From positions 1 through 64,000 of the forward strand of contig JAOARQ010000049.1 in assembly GCA_025210455.1 (NCBI GenBank): DNA of 64,000 bases, given 5' to 3'. The notes under the pieces were generated by a model that worked only from the letters and a program-made list of their open reading frames with translations, ran no database searches and was not told where the DNA came from. Below, piece by piece: positions 34,057 to 42,251 of this stretch. Numbering within the stretch: position 1 is the first letter of the stretch; the number at the start of each line of letters is the position of its first letter. Source of the DNA: Pelagimonas sp. GTDB lineage: Bacteria; Pseudomonadota; Alphaproteobacteria; Rhodobacterales; Rhodobacteraceae. A program made the position numbers and the translations under genes.

Positions 34057-34417
34057 TGGGGTAACCTTTCAACAGAGGGAGTAGAGAGAGATGCGCCCCT
34101 TGTGCCTGCCGGGCTGGGCAGGGTCACTTAAACTATGCTCACGCGGCAGTCGGCGGTTGTGATCGCATAGTTTGCGCCGCTCACGCGTTGGGGCGCGCTG
34201 AGGGCGCTGAGGGCAGGGAATTCCCACTTGCACAGGCGTCAGAACCGTCACAGCCTGTGCACGCATTTGAGAGGACAGGTTTTGAAAGGTACAGAAAATA
34301 TCTGGCACGATGACCTTTTGGGGTTCCAGGACATCGGCCATAGCTTTGGCAATCTTGTGCGCAGCTTTGACGAATCGCGGGCGATTTCAATCGAGGCTAG
34401 ATTTCAGAAGGTCAGGC
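34057..34417. other. Intergenic region without a clear gene
   Basis: About 360 bases. It contains the repeat GAGGGCGCTGAGGGC near 34198-34212. A plus-strand frame after about 34275 looks partly protein-like (GFQDIGHSFGNLVRSF) but has no convincing start and runs into the antisense gene. It could be a gene remnant. No tRNA or terminator was seen. Confidence 0.35.
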
Positions 34418-34933
34418 TTAGCCTACGCTGTGAGCCTCCAACGCTTCCTTAAGGGCCTGATGCGCCTTTTCGATCTGCTGTTCAGTCAAGCCATCAGCCG
34501 CAGTAATCCGCCTGTCCCCGAACTCAAGATAGACCCGGTAGAACACCGCAGACCAGCTGCCGCTTTTCTCCCATCCGATCCCTTCGATGTCTTCTCGGGC
34601 GTAGAGCTTGCTATCAATCTCTACTCCGGTATCTGAAACAACGATTTTGCGCTCGGTCTTCTTTGTTGCGAAGCGGCGGGTGCCGTACAAACCAAGCGCG
34701 GACAAGAGAAAGACAACTGCGCCGCCTGTACGCATTTGCCCGCCGATTGCCCGACTGTCAAAAAGCCCGGCAAGAAAGGCAAAGCTGGAAATTGCCAATG
34801 CAACGCCAAACACAACAAGCGGGATCATCGCCACTAAAGACCGTGTTTGTGATGCACACAGAATATGAACAACACTGGCGTTTTCGGTGGTTTCAATGGA
34901 AATATCGCGTGTGGCGCGCAATGGTTCAGACAT
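34418..34933 (-). CDS. Hypothetical membrane protein
   Basis: A 171-residue protein with two hydrophobic helices at about residues 33-57 and 70-84. They are flanked by a short cytoplasmic N-terminus and a soluble C-terminal domain of about 85 residues containing VSDTGVEIDSKLYAREDIEGI. The C-terminal part resembles small PH-like domains of bacterial membrane proteins, but the family is not certain. AAGGA lies upstream of ATG 34933. It sits upstream of rpsA on the opposite strand, where cmk is found in many proteobacteria. Confidence 0.6.
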   Translation of the reverse strand: MSEPLRATRDISIETTENASVVHILCASQTRSLVAMIPLVVFGVALAISSFAFLAGLFDSRAIGGQMRTGGAVVFLLSALGLYGTRRFATKKTERKIVVSDTGVEIDSKLYAREDIEGIGWEKSGSWSAVFYRVYLEFGDRRITAADGLTEQQIEKAHQALKEALEAHSVG

Positions 34934-35056
34934 GTCAAATCCTTGAAAGAACAGCTGCTGCGAAGCTACTAAAAGAAGGAACAGCTGACAACTGAAAGGG
35001 TCAGTTTACAAGGCGCATTCTGGTCCGTGCGAAGCCTGCCCGTTCTTTCGCAATGC

Positions 35057-35085
35057 TTGACCTACGAGCGGCCTTCCCGTATACG
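35057..35085 (+). promoter_or_regulatory. Sigma-70 promoter of rpsA
   Basis: TTGACC at 35057-35062 and TATACG at 35080-35085 are separated by 17 bases. The start of transcription would be near 35092, giving a leader of about 185 bases. Confidence 0.7.
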
Positions 35086-35091
35086 CGCGCC

Positions 35092-35276
35092 TGTTGATAA
35101 GGTGAAAACACCACAACACATGGTCGATGGGCAGGGTCGGGAGTCACTCCGGCCCTCTTTGTTTTGTGTGTGCCGCACGATCATGGTGGTGAACGGCCCA
35201 GTCAACCAACGCTAACCCAAGACCGGTGGAGACAACCGCCCGGCCAGAAAAACCTTTGCAAAGGATTAAACGCCAC
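35092..35276 (+). ncRNA. rpsA leader RNA with attenuator-like hairpin
   Basis: The leader carries a small hairpin GGTG-AAAA-CACC at 35101-35112. A terminator-like hairpin follows at 35134-35155 (GGGTC, GGAG-TCA-CTCC, GGCCC with one bulge), then TCTTTGTTTT. About 110 unstructured-looking bases remain before rpsA. It could act as an attenuator or yield a short RNA of about 75 nt. No leader ORF with a ribosome-binding site was found. Confidence 0.45.
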
Positions 35277-36956
35277 ATGGCTAATGCAACTATGGAAGAA
35301 TTCGAAGCCCTCCTGAATGAGAGCCTCGAAATGGACACACCGGACGAAGGTTCGGTTGTCAAAGGCAAGGTTATCGCAATTGAAGCGGGCCAGGCCATCA
35401 TCGACGTAGGCTATAAAATGGAAGGCCGCGTCGAGCTGAAAGAATTCGCAGAACCCGGCGAAGCCCCAGCTGTTGAAGTAGGTGACACCGTAGAAGTGTA
35501 CCTGCGCGCAGCAGAAAACGCCCGCGGCGAAGCTGTTATCTCGCGTGAGATGGCGCGCCGTGAAGAAGCATGGGACCGCCTGGAAAAAGCATACGCAGAC
35601 GATGCGCGCGTCGATGGCGCGATCTTCGGCCGCGTCAAAGGTGGCTTTACCGTGGATCTGGGTGGCGCAGTTGCCTTCCTGCCCGGTTCGCAGGTTGACG
35701 TACGCCCCGTACGTGACGCTGGCCCGCTGATGGGTCTGAAGCAGCCGTTCCAGATCCTGAAAATGGACCGCCGCCGTGGCAACATCGTGGTATCGCGTCG
35801 CGCGATCCTCGAAGAGTCACGCGCAGAACAGCGCGCCGAAGTGATCGGCAAGCTGCAGGAAGGCGATTCGGTTGACGGTGTGGTCAAGAACATCACCGAA
35901 TACGGTGCCTTCGTTGACCTGGGCGGCGTTGACGGCCTGCTGCACGTCACCGACATGGCATGGCGCCGTGTGAACCACCCAAGCGAGATCCTGACCATTG
36001 GCGAAACCGTCAAGGTTCAGGTTATCAAGATCAACAAAGAAACCCACCGCATCAGCCTGGGCATGAAACAGCTGCAGGAAGATCCATGGGATCTGGTTGG
36101 CGTCAAGTACCCGCTGGGTTCGGTGCACAAAGGCCGCGTCACCAACATCACCGATTACGGTGCCTTTGTTGAGCTGGAAGCCGGTGTTGAAGGTCTGGTT
36201 CACGTCTCCGAGATGTCCTGGACCAAGAAAAACGTACACCCCGGCAAGATCGTTTCGACCTCGCAGGAAGTTGACGTCATGGTTCTGGAAATCGACGGTG
36301 GCAAGCGCCGCGTTTCCCTGGGCCTCAAGCAGACCCAGCGCAACCCATGGGAAGTCTTCGCGGAATCCAACCCGGAAGGCACTCAGGTCGAAGGCGAAGT
36401 CAAGAACATCACCGAATTCGGTCTGTTCATCGGCCTCGACGGCGACATCGACGGCATGGTTCACCTCTCCGACCTGTCCTGGGACGAGCGCGGCGAAGAT
36501 GCGATCCAGAACTACCGCAAAGGCGACATGGTTTCGGCCGTTGTCTCTGAGGTCGACATCGAGAAAGAGCGTATCTCGCTCTCGATCAAAGCTCTGGGTG
36601 GCGACAAGTTCGCAGAAGCGACCGGCGGCGTGAAGCGCGGCTCGATCGTGACCGTTGAAGTGACCGCAATCGAAGATGGCGGCATCGAAGTGGAATACGA
36701 AGGCATGAAGTCCTTCATCCGCCGTTCCGACCTGTCGCGCGACCGCGCAGAGCAGCGTCCGGAGCGCTTCAACGAAGGCGACAAGCTGGACGTTCGCGTC
36801 ACCAACATCGACAGCAAGACCCGTCGTCTGGGCCTGTCGATCAAGGCACGCGAGATCGCAGAAGAGAAAGAGGCCGTGGAACAGTACGGTTCCTCCGACT
36901 CGGGCGCATCGCTGGGCGATATCCTTGGCGCAGCTCTGAAGGGCGGCGACGAGTAA
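35277..36956 (+). CDS. rpsA: 30S ribosomal protein S1
   Basis: S1 binds mRNA upstream of the start codon and promotes initiation on structured messages. The 559-residue protein has six OB-fold S1 repeats; the clearest are VDGVVKNITEYGAFVDLGG, HKGRVTNITDYGAFVELEA and VEGEVKNITEFGLFIGLDG. ATG 35277 begins MANATMEEFEALLNES, as in related species; the AAGGA before it is weakly spaced. It precedes ihfB as in many proteobacteria, but behind its own terminator. Confidence 0.97.
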   Translation: MANATMEEFEALLNESLEMDTPDEGSVVKGKVIAIEAGQAIIDVGYKMEGRVELKEFAEPGEAPAVEVGDTVEVYLRAAENARGEAVISREMARREEAWDRLEKAYADDARVDGAIFGRVKGGFTVDLGGAVAFLPGSQVDVRPVRDAGPLMGLKQPFQILKMDRRRGNIVVSRRAILEESRAEQRAEVIGKLQEGDSVDGVVKNITEYGAFVDLGGVDGLLHVTDMAWRRVNHPSEILTIGETVKVQVIKINKETHRISLGMKQLQEDPWDLVGVKYPLGSVHKGRVTNITDYGAFVELEAGVEGLVHVSEMSWTKKNVHPGKIVSTSQEVDVMVLEIDGGKRRVSLGLKQTQRNPWEVFAESNPEGTQVEGEVKNITEFGLFIGLDGDIDGMVHLSDLSWDERGEDAIQNYRKGDMVSAVVSEVDIEKERISLSIKALGGDKFAEATGGVKRGSIVTVEVTAIEDGGIEVEYEGMKSFIRRSDLSRDRAEQRPERFNEGDKLDVRVTNIDSKTRRLGLSIKAREIAEEKEAVEQYGSSDSGASLGDILGAALKGGDE

Positions 36957-36980
36957 TCGTTTCCAACAAAGATCTATGCG

Positions 36981-37014
36981 AAAGCCCCGCCATCAGGTGG
37001 GGCTTTTTGCTTTT
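36981..37014 (+). terminator. Terminator of rpsA
   Basis: AAGCCCCGCC pairs with GGTGGGGCTT around ATCA, followed by TTTTTGCTTTT. Confidence 0.85.
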
Positions 37015-37284
37015 GTACCCCTGTTGGTGGGCAGGTGCGCGCGGTTTTGATTCTGCACAAGTGATCTGCGCCAGCGTCGAATCACGATACCGAGAGCCGC
37101 AGCCAGAAGCGGGTTTGACCTTTTCTTGACGTCAACCGGCACCGGAAATGACCTTCTCACCGCTCAACGGGCTGCAAAATATGGTGAAATTCAAGAGACC
37201 TGTTGTTTTTGATCTCGGGGTCTGCTGATATGTCTTCAATAAATATAATGAAAACCGATAAATACCTTCGGGGGGAAATAGGTC

Positions 37285-37566
37285 ATGATCAGATCAGAAC
37301 TGATCCAGAAGATTGCAGATGAGAACCCACATCTGTATCAGCGTGACGTAGAAAGAATCGTGAATACGATTTTTGAGGAAATCACCGATGCCATGTCCCG
37401 GGGCGACCGGGTCGAATTGCGCGGTTTCGGGGCGTTCTCGGTCAAGAAACGGGACGCACGTGTGGGACGGAACCCCAGAACCGGGGATTCTGTGGAAGTC
37501 GAAGAAAAACACGTGCCCTTCTTCAAGACCGGTAAGCTGTTGCGGGACCGTCTGAACGGAAATTAA
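37285..37566 (+). CDS. ihfB: Integration host factor subunit beta
   Basis: IHF-beta pairs with IHF-alpha to bend DNA sharply in recombination, replication and transcription. The 93-residue protein has the family length, beginning [17 protein letters not shown]. The beta-arm contains [12 protein letters not shown] with the conserved Arg-Asn-Pro that intercalates into DNA. GGGGG lies about 12 bases upstream of ATG 37285. About 270 bases without a gene separate it from the rpsA terminator and presumably hold its promoter. The lapA-like gene follows after three bases. Confidence 0.95.
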   Translation: MIRSELIQKIADENPHLYQRDVERIVNTIFEEITDAMSRGDRVELRGFGAFSVKKRDARVGRNPRTGDSVEVEEKHVPFFKTGKLLRDRLNGN

Positions 37567-37569
37567 TCG

Positions 37570-37929
37570 ATGCGTTATATTCGCTATGCCTTCCTTGCAG
37601 CACTGGCGCTGGTCCTGATCGTAGGTGCGCTGGCCAACCGCGATATGGTTGAGCTGAACACTCTGCCAGCCGTCCTGGATACTGCGCCGGTTCTTGGTGC
37701 ATTTGCCTTTTCGATTCAGGTGCCGCTGTTTGTGGTGATTTTCGCCAGCCTTATGGCAGGGGCTGCGCTGGGGTTCGCCTGGGAATGGCTGCGCGAACAT
37801 AAGTTCCGTGCCGAAGCCAACCGTAAAACCGGCGAGGTTCGTAAACTGGAACGCGAACTGAAGAAAACGCAAAATGAGCGCGATAAAGACAAGGATGAGG
37901 TGCTGGCGATCCTCGATCAGGCCAGCTGA
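37570..37929 (+). CDS. LapA domain (DUF1049) membrane protein
   Basis: A 119-residue inner-membrane protein with two hydrophobic helices (about residues 4-22 and 44-66) and a charged helical C-terminus predicted to form a coiled coil (RKLERELKKTQNERDKD). This matches the LapA/DUF1049 family, which in E. coli works with LapB in lipopolysaccharide assembly control. It is three bases after ihfB, the usual partner, and is followed by a terminator. Confidence 0.85.
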   Translation: MRYIRYAFLAALALVLIVGALANRDMVELNTLPAVLDTAPVLGAFAFSIQVPLFVVIFASLMAGAALGFAWEWLREHKFRAEANRKTGEVRKLERELKKTQNERDKDKDEVLAILDQAS

Positions 37930-37953
37930 TCACACCAACCATTCTTGACACCG

Positions 37954-37982
37954 GGAAGCGCCTCGTAGGGCGCTTCTTTTTT
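37954..37982 (+). terminator. Terminator of ihfB-lapA
   Basis: GAAGCGCC pairs with GGGCGCTTC around TCGTA, followed by TTTTTT. Confidence 0.85.
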
Positions 37983-38011
37983 GCACAACAGACTGACAAA
38001 GCAGGACAAAG

Positions 38012-38674
38012 ATGGCTGAGGTTCGGGTAAAGATCTGCGGTTTGCGCAGCGAGGCAGATATGCAGGCGGTGGCCGATGCGGGTGCCAGCTATGCCGGGCT
38101 GGTGTTCTTTGCCAAAAGCCCGCGCAATGTTTCCATCGCTGAGGCACGTGATGTGGCGCTGGCGGCCCCTGTGGGGGTGGCCAAGGTGGGGCTGGTGGTG
38201 AATCCGACTGATGCCACCCTCGAAGAGATCCTGCACGATGTACCTTTGGATATCTTGCAACTGCATGGCAGCGAATCCCCCGAACGTGTGGCCGAAGTGC
38301 GGGCCAGATTTGGCTTGCCAGTGATGAAGGCCATAGGTGTCGCTGACGAGGAAGATCTGGGCAAGCTGACCGCGTATGGGGCGGTGGCCGATCAGATCCT
38401 TGTGGATGCCAAACCGCCTAAGAACGCAGATCTGCCTGGCGGCAATGGGCTGGCCTTTGACTGGCGCCTGATCGCCGGCAAGCGGTGGTTTATGCCCTGG
38501 ATGCTTGCGGGCGGATTGAACCCCGAAAACGTGGCGCAGGCGGTGGCCATGACCGGAGCGGCGCAGGTGGATGTGTCCTCAGGGGTGGAACGCGCGCCAG
38601 GGGTGAAAGACGCGGCCAAGATCGCGGCCTTTGTGGCGGCAGCAAAAGGCGCGACCGTACCGCCGCGCCTTTGA
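38012..38674 (+). CDS. trpF: Phosphoribosylanthranilate isomerase
   Basis: TrpF isomerises phosphoribosylanthranilate in tryptophan synthesis. The 220-residue TIM barrel has [11 protein letters not shown] with the catalytic Cys near the N-terminus, [17 protein letters not shown] and the C-terminal phosphate loop [12 protein letters not shown] followed by [14 protein letters not shown]. It begins 30 bases after the ihfB-lapA terminator and is convergent with arsC, 9 bases apart. Confidence 0.95.
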   Translation: MAEVRVKICGLRSEADMQAVADAGASYAGLVFFAKSPRNVSIAEARDVALAAPVGVAKVGLVVNPTDATLEEILHDVPLDILQLHGSESPERVAEVRARFGLPVMKAIGVADEEDLGKLTAYGAVADQILVDAKPPKNADLPGGNGLAFDWRLIAGKRWFMPWMLAGGLNPENVAQAVAMTGAAQVDVSSGVERAPGVKDAAKIAAFVAAAKGATVPPRL

Positions 38675-38683
38675 TTGTAGATC

Positions 38684-39022
38684 CTAGATAATCTCCAGAA
38701 CCTTTTCCGGGGGGCGGCCCAGTGCGGCACGTTCCCCGTTGATCAGGATGGGACGTTCGATCAGTTTGGGTGTTGTCGCCATGGCGGCCAGCAACACCTC
38801 ATCGCTATCGGTTTTTGACAGGCCTTGCTCTTTGAACTCGGATTCTTTCGGGCGCATCATGTCAACCGCCGAGCAGCCCAAAGCCGCCTGAACCGCGCGC
38901 AGCTCATCCACAGAGGGGGCTGCCTCCAGATATTTACGCACCTCGACAGTCACGCCCTTTTCCTCAAGCAAAGCAAGAGTTTGACGTGATTTCGAACAGC
39001 GTGGATTATGCCAAAGGATCAT
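38684..39022 (-). CDS. arsC: ArsC-family arsenate reductase-like protein
   Basis: A 112-residue thioredoxin-fold protein with the ArsC active-site segment [12 protein letters not shown] (Cys9) and the anion-binding arginine in KLIERPILI. It would reduce arsenate with glutaredoxin, but no ars regulator or efflux gene is nearby, so it may be a YfgD-type homologue with another role. ATG 39022 follows GAGGAG and overlaps the pyrD stop (ATGA). A GTG at 39028 is the alternative. Confidence 0.85.
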   Translation of the reverse strand: MILWHNPRCSKSRQTLALLEEKGVTVEVRKYLEAAPSVDELRAVQAALGCSAVDMMRPKESEFKEQGLSKTDSDEVLLAAMATTPKLIERPILINGERAALGRPPEKVLEII

Positions 39023-40077
39023 AGCCACTCCTCTCGTCCTGTGCCAACGGCCTGCGCCACAGTGTCAAAGCCATCCCGTTCCAGAAGCTTTTCCAGCCCG
39101 GCCAGAATTTCGGCCCCCAGCGTCAGCCCACTATAGACCAGCGCCGTGTATAGTTGCACCGCAGAGGCCCCGGCGCGGATCTTTGCATAGGCCTGTTCCG
39201 CATTGCCCACGCCGCCCACTCCGATGATCGGCAATTTGGCATCGGTGAGTGTCGACAGCTGCGCCAGCACGCGGGTGGATTTCTCAAACAGGGGCTGACC
39301 AGACAATCCGCCAGCTTCGCCCGCGTGTTTGCTGCGCAGCCCCTCGCGTGACAGGGTGGTGTTGGTGGCGATCACACCGGCGACGCCGGATGTCAGCGCC
39401 ACTTCGGCCACATCTTCGATGCCCTGCTCGTCCAGATCAGGGGCGATTTTTAAAAAGACCGGGATCGGGCGTTCCAGTTCGGCACGGGTCTGCATCACCC
39501 CTGCCAGCAGCGCCGAGAGCGCCTCTTTGCCCTGCAGATCCCGCAGCTTTTCGGTGTTGGGTGAACTCACGTTTACCGTGGCGAAATCCAGATAAGGCCC
39601 GCAATGGGCCAGCACTTTGGCGAAATCAGCGGCGCGGTCTTCGCTGTCTTTATTTGCGCCCAGATTCAGTCCCAACACCATGTCATGCGGCCGCCGGGCC
39701 AGACGGGCGCCGATGGCCTGCATGCCGTCGTTGTTAAAGCCAAAGCGATTGATCGCAGCCTGATCTTCGGTCAGGCGAAACAGACGCGGCTTTGGGTTAC
39801 CGGGCTGCGCGCGCGGCGTGGCAGCCCCCACCTCGATAAAGCCAAAGCCTGACCGTTGCAGCGGTTTCAGCACTTCGGCGTTTTTGTCGAACCCAGCGGC
39901 GATGCCCAGCGGATTGGGAAGGTCCAGCCCCGCCACAGTGGTGCGCAAGCGATCAGATGTGACACATCCCGGCAAAGGGGCGATCCCACTGCGCAGGGCG
40001 CGCAATGCCGCTCCATGCGCCTGTTCCGGGTCCAAACGGTACAGAAGGGCCATTCCGGCCTTTTCAAGAAGTTTCAT
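39019..40077 (-). CDS. pyrD: Dihydroorotate dehydrogenase (quinone), class 2
   Basis: PyrD oxidises dihydroorotate to orotate at the inner membrane with ubiquinone as acceptor. The 352-residue length and the N-terminal helix are those of class 2 enzymes. FMN-binding and catalytic segments include [32 protein letters not shown] with the catalytic Ser, and IIGVGGV. It is coupled to arsC by a four-base overlap. Confidence 0.95.
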   Translation of the reverse strand: MKLLEKAGMALLYRLDPEQAHGAALRALRSGIAPLPGCVTSDRLRTTVAGLDLPNPLGIAAGFDKNAEVLKPLQRSGFGFIEVGAATPRAQPGNPKPRLFRLTEDQAAINRFGFNNDGMQAIGARLARRPHDMVLGLNLGANKDSEDRAADFAKVLAHCGPYLDFATVNVSSPNTEKLRDLQGKEALSALLAGVMQTRAELERPIPVFLKIAPDLDEQGIEDVAEVALTSGVAGVIATNTTLSREGLRSKHAGEAGGLSGQPLFEKSTRVLAQLSTLTDAKLPIIGVGGVGNAEQAYAKIRAGASAVQLYTALVYSGLTLGAEILAGLEKLLERDGFDTVAQAVGTGREEWL

Positions 40078-40090
40078 TCAAAGGCATTCC

Positions 40091-40135
40091 TGTCTCAAGC
40101 TGGCCCGTCTTAAGCTGGCCTGTCTCAAGCTGGTC
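40091..40135. repeat. Three tandem 15-bp repeats
   Basis: TGTCTCAAGCTGGCC, CGTCTTAAGCTGGCC and TGTCTCAAGCTGGTC follow directly one after another, just upstream of the pyrD start codon (40077) on its strand. Only two or three bases differ between units. Confidence 0.8.
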
Positions 40136-40241
40136 TGATCTGGCCAGCCGCGAATCTTGCATCACTGTTTCGCGATGCGCTCTGGGCTGGCATAGTCGAA
40201 CCTGCCCAGCAGGGCAAACCCTGACCCCAGCCCAATGCGGT

Positions 40242-40580
40242 TCATGCGAAATGCGCGGGGAAGGCGTGGCCTGCGTCGCTGACGGGCAGGGGGGCCGCTT
40301 CGATCATATCAGCCAACCGCAGGGGGCCGTAAAGATGTGGAAACAGATCCCCTCCGCGTGAGGGTTCCCATTTGATCAGATCCCCCAGCTTTTCGCTGTC
40401 ATAGGTCAGCAGCATCAGCCCCTCGACCCCGGCAAAATACTTGGCCGCTGTTTCGCGTGCCTGTTTGTCGGTGGAAAAGTGGATATAGCCGTCAGTGACG
40501 TCGATTGGCGCACCTTGGGTCTCGCCCTCGGATTGCAAGGCGGCCCATTCGTCCGCGCGTAGAATTTTATAGATCAGCAT
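40242..40580 (-). CDS. DUF952 family protein
   Basis: A 112-residue DUF952 protein. Typical features are the N-terminal IYKILRADEW, GYIHFSTDKQARETAAKYF and the C-terminal FPHLYGPL. The fold resembles ADP-ribosyltransferase-like or RNA 2'-phosphotransferase domains, and the function is unknown. It lies upstream of pyrD on the same strand, with about 165 bases and the 15-bp repeats between them. Confidence 0.85.
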   Translation of the reverse strand: MLIYKILRADEWAALQSEGETQGAPIDVTDGYIHFSTDKQARETAAKYFAGVEGLMLLTYDSEKLGDLIKWEPSRGGDLFPHLYGPLRLADMIEAAPLPVSDAGHAFPAHFA

Positions 40581-40898
40581 GGGCCTGTTGTTGCCTTTTG
40601 CCCTGCGCAGGTCAAGGTGCCGGGCAGGGGGTTTTGGGTTGTATCGACCACAGGAAAACGCCGCTTTTATCAGGCTTTGCGACAGGCGGTCGAATCCATT
40701 TGACTGGCCAGAATAATCTTTTAATCGGGGAATTCAGCAACCACCACTGCCGCAACAGTCAGATGTCAGCCCGCTCCGAAATACCAGCCACCATCGGTCG
40801 CCGACCGGGGCACCCTTACAAAAAGGCCTATGACTGGTGGCCACCCCCTCATGCGATCTGAGCCTTTTCCTCCCAACACTCAGACCACAGAGAACAAA
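40581..40898. other. Intergenic region without a clear gene
   Basis: About 318 bases between divergent DUF952 and the dioxygenase gene. No ORF with a ribosome-binding site or strong palindrome is visible. It presumably carries both promoters; I cannot assign them. Confidence 0.4.
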
Positions 40899-42026
40899 AT
40901 GTCTACACAAACGCTTGCTCAACCGGTTCAGATAGATCTGGCCGATACCCATATCCGTGTCACCTGGTCGGACCACATGTCAGGGGATTTTCCCTTTATC
41001 TGGCTGCGCGAAAACGATCCGGCTGGCTTTCACCCGCAAACTCAGGAACGGTTGACTGATCTCACAGCGATCGCGCTGGATATCAAAGCCGTCAATGCCA
41101 CCCAGGAAGGCAATGATCTGCATGTCTTCTGGTCAGAATCCGACGCCCCAAGCCAATTCGATCTGGACTGGCTGCGGGCACATCGCCCGGGGCAGCCGGT
41201 ATTTGATGCGGCGGATACCGGCTTTGTCACCTGGCGGTCTGACCTGTCGGCCAATGGTATTCCGCGCGCCAATGCCGGTGGCGTTCTGGAACAGGACACT
41301 GCGCTGAAAGACTGGCTGGTTGCCTCGCGCCAGTACGGTCTGAGCATTGTCGATCACCTTGCCGACACCACAGAAGCTGGGATGGATGTGGCGCGCCGCA
41401 TTGGATTTTTGCGCGAAACAAACTTTGGCAAGACCTTTGAGGTCAAATCCAAGCCGAACCCCAACAATCTGGCCTATACTCCCGTGGCACTGCCGTTGCA
41501 CACCGATCTGACCAATCAGGAACTGCCGCCCGGTTTTCAGTTCCTGCATTGCCTCGCCAACGAGGCAGAAGGCGGGGAATCGCTGTTCTGTGATGGCTAT
41601 GCAGTGGCCGAAGATCTAAAGCTGGAAGATCCGGATGCCTTTGCTGCGCTGTGCGATATTTCGATCCCGTTCCGTTTTCACGATGATCAGACAGACATCC
41701 GTTCGCGCAAGCGGGTGATCACCTGTGATGAAAATGGTGATGTGATCGAGATCTGCTTTAACGCGCATCTTGCGGACTTCCTCGATATCGCCCCGGATCT
41801 GATGCCGCGCTATTACCGTGCCTATCAAAAGTTCATGGCCATGACGCGGGATCCGAAATACATCCTCAACCTGAAATTGAAGGGTGGCGAAATGGTTGTG
41901 TTCGATAACCGCCGTGTTTTGCACGGGCGGTCGGCCTTTGATCCAAACACCGGGCGGCGCCACCTGCACGGCTGCTATGTGGATCGGGGTGAATTCGAGA
42001 GCCGCCTGCGCATGCTGTCGCGCTAA
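40899..42026 (+). CDS. Gamma-butyrobetaine dioxygenase-like protein
   Basis: A 375-residue Fe(II)/2-oxoglutarate oxygenase of the gamma-butyrobetaine/trimethyllysine hydroxylase family, which makes carnitine. The iron ligands are visible as LHTDLTN (HxD) and VLHGRSAF, with the 2-oxoglutarate arginine in TGRRHLHG. The N-terminal DUF971-like domain aligns at FPFIWLRENDP but lacks the cysteines that bind zinc in GBBH. Substrate is therefore uncertain. It is monocistronic, with a terminator behind it. Confidence 0.85.
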   Translation: MSTQTLAQPVQIDLADTHIRVTWSDHMSGDFPFIWLRENDPAGFHPQTQERLTDLTAIALDIKAVNATQEGNDLHVFWSESDAPSQFDLDWLRAHRPGQPVFDAADTGFVTWRSDLSANGIPRANAGGVLEQDTALKDWLVASRQYGLSIVDHLADTTEAGMDVARRIGFLRETNFGKTFEVKSKPNPNNLAYTPVALPLHTDLTNQELPPGFQFLHCLANEAEGGESLFCDGYAVAEDLKLEDPDAFAALCDISIPFRFHDDQTDIRSRKRVITCDENGDVIEICFNAHLADFLDIAPDLMPRYYRAYQKFMAMTRDPKYILNLKLKGGEMVVFDNRRVLHGRSAFDPNTGRRHLHGCYVDRGEFESRLRMLSR

Positions 42027-42044
42027 GACACCAGAGAAAAAGAT

Positions 42045-42080
42045 GAAAAGCGGCCTTGGTTCAAAGCCGCTTTTTTGTTT
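42045..42080 (+). terminator. Terminator of the dioxygenase gene
   Basis: AAAAGCGGC pairs with GCCGCTTTT around an 11-base loop, followed by TTTTTTG. Confidence 0.85.
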
Positions 42081-42139
42081 GCCAAGCCCCACGATGCCAT
42101 CAGTTCGGGATGGCCAAAAATCAGGCGCAGGGCCCGAAA

Positions 42140-42157
42140 CTGTCATGATACTGTCGC
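42140..42157 (+). promoter_or_regulatory. PHO box upstream of the 5'-nucleotidase gene
   Basis: CTGTCAT-GATA-CTGTCGC is a near-perfect PhoB box, two CTGTCAT units 11 bases apart. It lies about 95 bases before the 5'-nucleotidase start. Confidence 0.75.
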
Positions 42158-42251
42158 GAGATTTTGCCAGACGTGATGTCAGCCTTTGACTCTCCGGGCT
42201 GGCAGAGTCTTTAATCTTGTTAGAAAAAAATAGTGACAGAGAGGTATCCCC

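Noticed and set aside
34228-34452. Plus-strand frame with a protein-like stretch near 34275-34420
   Set aside because: No convincing start or ribosome-binding site, it runs into the antisense membrane-protein gene, and no family was recognised; kept only as a possible remnant.
38684-39022. Arsenic-resistance island
   Set aside because: Only an ArsC-like gene is present, coupled to pyrD; no arsenite efflux gene is nearby, and the ArsR-family gene at 56 kb has a persulfide-sensor cysteine pattern.
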